NCBI RefSeq assembly: GCF_000742835.1
Contig: NZ_CP008941.1
Location: forward strand, 186,001 to 250,000
Direction: 5' to 3'
DNA from: Candidatus Paracaedibacter acanthamoebae
Lineage (GTDB): Bacteria > Pseudomonadota > Alphaproteobacteria > Paracaedibacterales > Paracaedibacteraceae
Length of the DNA: 64,000 nt
Both the position numbers and the translations under genes were made by a program. A model generated the notes under the pieces. That model was not told where the DNA came from. It was given only the letters and a program-made list of their open reading frames with translations, and did not search any database. This document shows, in pieces, positions 59,343 through 64,000 of the stretch. How positions within the stretch are numbered: position 1 is the stretch's first letter; every line of letters begins with the position of its first letter.

Positions 59343-59694
59343 CGCAAAAGTTGGTGACGGGTCATTCAAGCAGCGTGCTTGATATCATCAGGAATGACTT
59401 CACAACCGTTATTAAATTTGACACCTGAGATGACTTTTGGCAATTGGTTTTTGCCATCCACACGCCGCCACCTTTTTTCAGCTTCTTTAATCAGTTTAAA
59501 CACCATAACAAAAGCCGTTTGGCGAGGTAAGCAATTTTTTGATCGTTTTGTTCGATGTTTGACTGTGGCAAAGGTGCTTTCAATGGGGTTTGTGGTTGGG
59601 ATATGCTTCCAATGCTCGGCTGGGAAATCAAAAAAATTTAACAGTTCTGGGCGATCTTTGCTCAAGCAGTGGGTGGCCTTTGGATACTTGGCCT
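59343..59694 (-). pseudogene. IS256-family element, right end and transposase C-terminus
   Basis: From 59694 downward the minus strand encodes AKYPKATHCLSKDRPELLNF, FDFPAEHWKHIPTTNPIEST and FATVKHRTKRSKNCLPRQTA, the conserved C-terminal part of an IS256 transposase with its catalytic glutamate. CGCAAAAGTTGGTGA at 59343-59357 is the terminal repeat, in the orientation of a right end on the minus strand. It is cut at the IS6 boundary. The middle of the transposase (about 240 residues) is absent from both halves. Confidence 0.82.
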
Positions 59695-60530
59695 GGCACC
59701 GTCAACTTAACTAAAAAAGGTTATATTGTGGTTATGAACTGTCAATTTTAGACAGAAAGAAGCTCTAGAGCCGCCTCCAGCCAAATGGTCTTGGCGGCGG
59801 CAAAAGCAAACCGTTGATCAGGAGCTTTATTCTTGTACCGACTAACTTCTACTGAAAAGATATTGCGGACCTTCCCCATCAGGGACAATAATCTCTGAAC
59901 GCCAGGAGCAGACTTAAATTTTATCAAGCATTTTTCTTTGCGGCGAGTCGGTTGATGGGCGTTTTCAATACGATTGTTGAGCCGCTTGTGAGTCCTGTGA
60001 TCTGCTTTACGGCACATGAATTGGATCGGCTTTACATAGCTTTTCAATTTGTCGGTAACAATAACTCTTGGGGCTGGGTACGTCCCCAATAATCGGCTTA
60101 GGAATCTGATAGCAGATTTCTTATTGCGATGTTTTTGGAGAAAGATATCGAGCTCGATTCCGTCGCTATCGACGGCTCTCCATAAGACAAACACCTCTCC
60201 ATTAATCTTAAGAGCCATTTCATCCAGGTGCCATTTATCACTTGGTTTCCTCTCATGCTTCTTGATGACATCTATAAAATGAAGAGCGAATTTAGTGCAC
60301 CATTTCCTGACTGTCTCATGACTCAGGATAATTCCTCGAAAGGCTAGTTGTTCCTGGACATCTCTATAACTAAGGTTAAAGCGGTAATAAAGCCATACAG
60401 CTTGACTGATTATTGAGACTGGGAAGCGGTGACGTTTGGGAGCTTTGGTTAAAGACATGACAGAATCATACCAGGTTTATTTTTTCCTTACTTTATTCCT
60501 ATTTTGATCCTTTGTTAAGTTGACGGTGCC
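59695..60530 (-). mobile_element. IS6-family element, 836-bp type, copy B
   Basis: Ends GGCACCGTCAACTTAAC (59695) and GTTAAGTTGACGGTGCC (to 60530). Opposite orientation to copy A with the same encoded protein. The flanking octamers (CTTGGCCT and AAATCATC) do not match each other. Recombination with copy A would invert 43651-59694. Confidence 0.93.
59748..60458 (-). CDS. IS6-family transposase (836-bp type), second identical copy
   Basis: 236 residues, the same protein as at 42887-43597 with all three catalytic residues. Presumably active. The open frame on the opposite strand (60049-60282) is a shadow that recurs in both copies. Confidence 0.93.
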   Translation of the reverse strand: MSLTKAPKRHRFPVSIISQAVWLYYRFNLSYRDVQEQLAFRGIILSHETVRKWCTKFALHFIDVIKKHERKPSDKWHLDEMALKINGEVFVLWRAVDSDGIELDIFLQKHRNKKSAIRFLSRLLGTYPAPRVIVTDKLKSYVKPIQFMCRKADHRTHKRLNNRIENAHQPTRRKEKCLIKFKSAPGVQRLLSLMGKVRNIFSVEVSRYKNKAPDQRFAFAAAKTIWLEAALELLSV

Positions 60531-60863
60531 AAATCATCTAGCATTTCTGTTGAATAGCTAAATCATAGGTCGTAACCAAGGTCTCATAAACCCAAAAAGC
60601 TTTCTGATGAATTGGGATACGTGGATCAGAGAAATCCATTTAAATTCCAAAGCCATAAATATGGCATCTTCATATATGGACCGATCTATCCTTCATTAGT
60701 TAATTTAACGGGGAGGAGAAAATTTTTATCTTTTTAATATTTAAGATTAATAAGTGTTTATTTATAAAGTCAAGAAGAAATCATAATTTATATCCAACAA
60801 TAATTTTATATAAGTATATAATTTAAATAAATATTTTATGTTAATAATATTAAGGAGGATGCG
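60531..60863 (+). other. Intergenic, promoter region of the patatin gene
   Basis: No gene is supportable. The first 150 bases may be a decayed relic. 60720-60850 is extremely AT-rich with TATAAT-like strings (for example TATATAATTTAA near 60814) and should contain the promoter. An excellent AAGGAGG ribosome site at 60852-60858 precedes the ATG at 60864. Confidence 0.45.
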
Positions 60864-62072
60864 ATGTTTAGATCTAAAAATTTGATTCATAATCTTAAAG
60901 GGTTCAGATACCCTTCGGTTTTTTTCGCAACCATAGGCCTAGTCTCGAATGTGACTATGGCGATGGAGCCAGACATCTCGGCAAGTGGTAGGGCTTTGAC
61001 TGCAGGGGATATATCCACGCTTCCAGAAGATGAGACCCAGTATGTTCCCTCTGAAAGTGCAAGAGGCGACTTCTTACGGGAAGAAAATTTGACACTTGAT
61101 CATGCTCGCAGACACGCTTACATACAGATAGATCTTGAGCCAAAATTTGGATTAGCTATCGACGGAGGTGGAATGCGGGGACTGATGCCAGCACTCTGGC
61201 TAAAGAGCCTCCACGAAAGATTAGAAGATGAGGGGTATAATAGGCTTTCTCGAGTATTTGATTATGTGGGGGGAACGTCAATCGGTGGAATTCTTGCTTT
61301 AGGTATTGGGAGCGATTTAGAACCTGATACTATGGTTGACCTGTTTGAAAATAGAGGGCCAGAAATATTCCCAACAACAGGTCAGTGGAGTGTCACCTTA
61401 AGGTCCTTAGGTGGGTTTATTGGAGCTAAGTATGATCCAAGTCGCCTTGAAACGTTGTTGCAAGAGAAATTTGAAAATTCTACATTTGATGAGATGAGCA
61501 CTTCAGTGTTGGTTACTTCTTGCACAACCGGTGGGAGGCCAAAATTGTTTAAGAACCGGACTGATGAAGACCAGGCTCATAGAGTTTGGGAAATTGCAAG
61601 ATGTACCTCAGCAGCTCCCACTTTCTTTCCAGCGTATCGATTAACAACCCATACAGATGCTTTTGTTGATGGGGGTATGTGGGTTAATAATCCAGCAACA
61701 CTCGTGACAGCAAGTATGGTTAAAGAGTTGCATAATGGTGTTTTTTCTCCTGGTGATCTTTATTTACTCTCTCTTGGAACAGGGGATGAATCTTTACCGT
61801 CCATTCTGCCTGATAATGCAGGAGCTATTAATGCAAAACAAATTATTGAAGTCATCATGAATAGCAATAGCCAAGGAAACCATGAAACAATGCAAAGTTT
61901 TTTGGGAGAAGAGAATTATTATCGTGTCAATCCTTTCCTAGACCGAAAAATAGATATGGATAGGACGGATCCGCGCGCAATTGATGATTTACAAGGTTAT
62001 GCTGAGCAAGAAGGAATGCAAGAACAAATTAATAGATTTACAGATAAGTTCTTGGAAGTTAAAAGGCGGTGA
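60864..62072 (+). CDS. Secreted patatin-like phospholipase
   Basis: 402 residues. The N-terminus has a positively charged start and a hydrophobic stretch (YPSVFFATIGLVSNVTMA) with likely signal-peptidase cleavage after Ala33. The patatin fold shows the oxyanion loop DGGGMRG at 100-106, the nucleophile elbow GTSIGG with Ser139 and the dyad aspartate in DGGMW at 269-273, so all catalytic residues are intact. The family hydrolyses phospholipids or acyl esters. Exported patatins of intracellular bacteria act on host membranes. The ribosome site is near-perfect, suggesting strong expression. Its stop at 62070-62072 overlaps a GTG start of the next gene, so the two are translationally coupled. Confidence 0.9.
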   Translation: MFRSKNLIHNLKGFRYPSVFFATIGLVSNVTMAMEPDISASGRALTAGDISTLPEDETQYVPSESARGDFLREENLTLDHARRHAYIQIDLEPKFGLAIDGGGMRGLMPALWLKSLHERLEDEGYNRLSRVFDYVGGTSIGGILALGIGSDLEPDTMVDLFENRGPEIFPTTGQWSVTLRSLGGFIGAKYDPSRLETLLQEKFENSTFDEMSTSVLVTSCTTGGRPKLFKNRTDEDQAHRVWEIARCTSAAPTFFPAYRLTTHTDAFVDGGMWVNNPATLVTASMVKELHNGVFSPGDLYLLSLGTGDESLPSILPDNAGAINAKQIIEVIMNSNSQGNHETMQSFLGEENYYRVNPFLDRKIDMDRTDPRAIDDLQGYAEQEGMQEQINRFTDKFLEVKRR

Positions 62073-62077
62073 GAAGG

Positions 62078-64000
62078 ATGGGAAACTGTCTTAATTTCAC
62101 CTTCATAAGGCATCTATTTTACTCCGGGCTTGTAGGGATTACAATCCTACAAGCTACAGATTCTGCTAAATCAGCTGATTCAGAGACTGATCGCTTTGAT
62201 TTGCGAGAGCAGGGTCAGGATGGGAGAAAGGAGCCAGAGTATAGTGAAACAACCGACTTTCTTGTGGCCGGAACGCCAGAACTTCAATATACGCTCTGCT
62301 ATCGTCCGGAAGAAGCGAGACCATTGCAAGAGGCAGGTCTAAGCATACCTCAATCTTTACGTAAAAAATATTATATAAAGGAAGAGCCAGGGGGAGCTGA
62401 ATTGGTAAAGGACAGACCAGAGGCCCCCCAACAAAGTAGTGGCTCTGTCAAAGAAACACGCCTGAAGGTAGAAGATCCATCTCTGTGGCCTCATCGCGTG
62501 CATGGTCATTTGCAAATGACATTTAAAACTGGTAGGGGGGCGAAACAAGTACTTGTTGGGTCTGGTATTTTGGTTGGTCCCAATCATGTCCTTACTGCAG
62601 GCCACAATCTTTATAATAGAAACTATATTAATCCGCCTCAATGGGCAACAAAAGTATTTTTTACCCCAGGAAGAGCCCCAGGGATAGAGAGGAATAGTTT
62701 TCCTTTTGGCTGTAGTAAAGGCTCAATTTTGCTCTGTCCAAAAAAATGGGTAAAACGTTCACCAGATGATAATTATGATTTTGGAATGGTTATTTTAGAT
62801 CGCCCCTTAGGGAATAATGCTGGGTGGTCTGGTTTAATTTATGCTCCCGATCTTTTCTTTAATCAATGGAGGATTACTGTAACAGGCTATCCAGGGAACC
62901 AAGGGAGTGCCGATTATTATTCCGCCTCAATGTGGGAGAAAGAGGCAGATGTGAAGGAAGGTTGGTTTGATAAGGAAGTTATAAGATATGAGATCCTTAC
63001 TTCTGAGGGACAAAGTGGCGGGGCAATTTGGCGAAAATGGCTTACCCCTTCGCAGCCAGATCAAGAGATAATTCTTACCACAGGCATTCATACTAACGTG
63101 AGCAAAAGACCTAATATGAACCAAGGAGTACGCCTAACAAAGGAGAAGTTTGAACTAATTGTGAACTGGATACGAGCATACTATTTAAAGGAAAGCAAGC
63201 TTTTTACTCTTCCACCCCCACCCCAACTGAAACAATTGAAAGCAGGGGATGATAAGAGGAATAGGACAGCGTCTGATTGGTGGCTCCAGGGTAAAACTCC
63301 AGGGCTGTCAGATGAGCAAGTCTTCATTTGTTTTTATAATGCAATTTTATGCTGTGCTAAAGTTGACGATATAAGCGAAGAAATGATATTGGATTTAGCA
63401 GAGTGTTATTGGAAAGGAAAAGGGACGCAGAAAGATTATCTAAAAGCATTTTATCTTTATATGCAATCTGACCCCACTAAATCTGCCTTGCCACTTTACA
63501 GAATTGGCATGTGTTATTGGGAGGGGCGAGGAGGGATCCCCCCCGATGAAGATGCAGGATTGGATTTTTTGAAGCGGGCCGCTGAATCGGAAGTGAGGAA
63601 AGCAATTTCAAAGCTATTCTATTATTATTCTTCCTCTTCGGAAAACTATCCCAGTGGGGGTAGAAATGCCAATAAGGCAAATAGGTATCAAGAGCAAGCA
63701 CAAAGACTAGGGATAGAGCTCCCTAAACCAAAAGGTCTCCTTTCAAAAAATTCCCGTCCTTGGCAGAAGGTGATTGCAACCGTTCCCTCTCATAATTTGC
63801 CAGATCGCCTTAGTAATTTCCAAGAAAGTTTTCCTGAAGGATCGAAAAAAAGCTACTTAACCCTCTTATGGGAGCAGCTCCATGAAGCGGCGCAAACAGC
63901 TGTTGTATGCGCTCCCGTGGTAGGAATGGGAGGGATCGGCAAAAGCACGCTAACTTTGAAATATGCCTATGAGGCTTTGGATAATAAAGCTTATAAGCAT
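62078..64000 (+). CDS. Exported trypsin-like protease fused to Sel1 repeats and a STAND-type P-loop, runs off the window
   Basis: Open from ATG 62078 to the window edge, 641 codons with no stop. An in-frame GTG at 62069 overlaps the patatin stop. Residues 1-33 look like a signal peptide (HLFYSGLVGITILQA then AKSA). Residues about 135-345 are a chymotrypsin-fold protease: VGSGILVGPNHVLTAGHNLY (His176), DNYDFGMVIL (Asp234), SEGQSGGAIW (Ser313), closest to V8/glutamyl endopeptidases. Residues about 410-490 contain two Sel1-like repeats (ECYWKGKGTQKDYLKAFYLY and CYWEGRGG...DFLKRAAE). At 615-625 GMGGIGKSTLTLKYA is a Walker A of NB-ARC type, the start of a STAND NTPase. The rest, including Walker B and any sensor repeats, lies beyond 64000. 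The combination of export signal, protease effector and STAND ATPase is unusual. Confidence 0.85.
   Translation, partial: MGNCLNFTFIRHLFYSGLVGITILQATDSAKSADSETDRFDLREQGQDGRKEPEYSETTDFLVAGTPELQYTLCYRPEEARPLQEAGLSIPQSLRKKYYIKEEPGGAELVKDRPEAPQQSSGSVKETRLKVEDPSLWPHRVHGHLQMTFKTGRGAKQVLVGSGILVGPNHVLTAGHNLYNRNYINPPQWATKVFFTPGRAPGIERNSFPFGCSKGSILLCPKKWVKRSPDDNYDFGMVILDRPLGNNAGWSGLIYAPDLFFNQWRITVTGYPGNQGSADYYSASMWEKEADVKEGWFDKEVIRYEILTSEGQSGGAIWRKWLTPSQPDQEIILTTGIHTNVSKRPNMNQGVRLTKEKFELIVNWIRAYYLKESKLFTLPPPPQLKQLKAGDDKRNRTASDWWLQGKTPGLSDEQVFICFYNAILCCAKVDDISEEMILDLAECYWKGKGTQKDYLKAFYLYMQSDPTKSALPLYRIGMCYWEGRGGIPPDEDAGLDFLKRAAESEVRKAISKLFYYYSSSSENYPSGGRNANKANRYQEQAQRLGIELPKPKGLLSKNSRPWQKVIATVPSHNLPDRLSNFQESFPEGSKKSYLTLLWEQLHEAAQTAVVCAPVVGMGGIGKSTLTLKYAYEALDNKAYKH

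Noticed and set aside
60049-60282. 77-codon frame antisense to the IS6 transposase, also at 43063-43296
   Set aside because: The same frame recurs because the two IS copies are identical; it is a shadow.

Overview
The window looks like an AT-rich, insertion-sequence-riddled genome of a host-associated, probably intracellular bacterium. An alphaproteobacterial endosymbiont of protists or arthropods (Holosporales-like) would fit, but this is inference from three things: an MHS-type transporter, many IS6/IS5/IS110/Tn3/group II intron relics, and a complex symbiont-style polyketide cluster beside secreted patatin and STAND-type proteins. No rRNA or tRNA genes and no CRISPR array were found.

Layout. 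0.3-6.7 kb: a GNAT acetyltransferase, then a minus-strand tailoring group (macrolide-type glycosyltransferase, Sfp-type phosphopantetheinyl transferase, the 3' stub of what looks like a malonyl acyltransferase), IS6 and group II intron relics, and an MHS transporter. 7.1-9.7 kb: mobile elements (IS5, IS6, resolvase scrap). 9.8-13.8 kb: AurF-like di-iron N-oxygenase plus an NRPS (adenylation-PCP). 13.8-18.1 kb: a graveyard of ISL3, serine recombinase, IS6, IS110 and IS1111 sequences. 18.1-32.6 kb: a tight seven-gene minus-strand operon of large, mostly unknown proteins (Cys-cluster protein, DNase I-like EEP enzyme, a beta-rich protein, a DUF6603-type protein, two unknown giants, a seven-bladed beta-propeller). 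33-35.4 kb: IS6/IS5/resolvase relics. 35.6-39.6 kb: NRPS with C-A-PCP-TE, predicted to select serine. 40-45.8 kb: IS6 copy inside a small inverted-repeat element, PfaD-type trans-enoyl reductase, IS256 half, IS6, group II intron reverse transcriptase, Tn3 fragment. 45.8-59.2 kb: minus-strand PKS block (FkbM/FkbH/ACP starter or extender protein, KS-AT-DH, KR-ACP-ACP-KS-DH-KR-ACP). 59.3-60.5 kb: the other IS256 half and IS6. 60.9-64 kb: secreted patatin followed by a signal-peptide-bearing trypsin-Sel1-P-loop (STAND-like) protein that runs off the window.

The NRPS, PKS, PfaD, PPTase, glycosyltransferase and N-oxygenase genes read as one hybrid NRPS/PKS cluster broken up by mobile DNA. Two identical IS6-family elements in inverted orientation bracket the PKS block and each abuts one half of an IS256 element. 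Flipping the block back would put PfaD, FkbH and both PKS genes on one strand, so an IS-mediated inversion is the simplest explanation. Two other identical IS6 copies in direct orientation bracket 24 kb holding the N-oxygenase/NRPS pair and the unknown operon.

Three very large genes are each interrupted by exactly one missing A in a coding-strand poly-A tract. This could be homopolymer sequencing error, true decay, or frameshifts tolerated by transcriptional slippage. The strongest candidates for undescribed biology are the DUF6603/EEP/beta-propeller operon and the secreted patatin plus protease-Sel1-STAND pair at the right edge.
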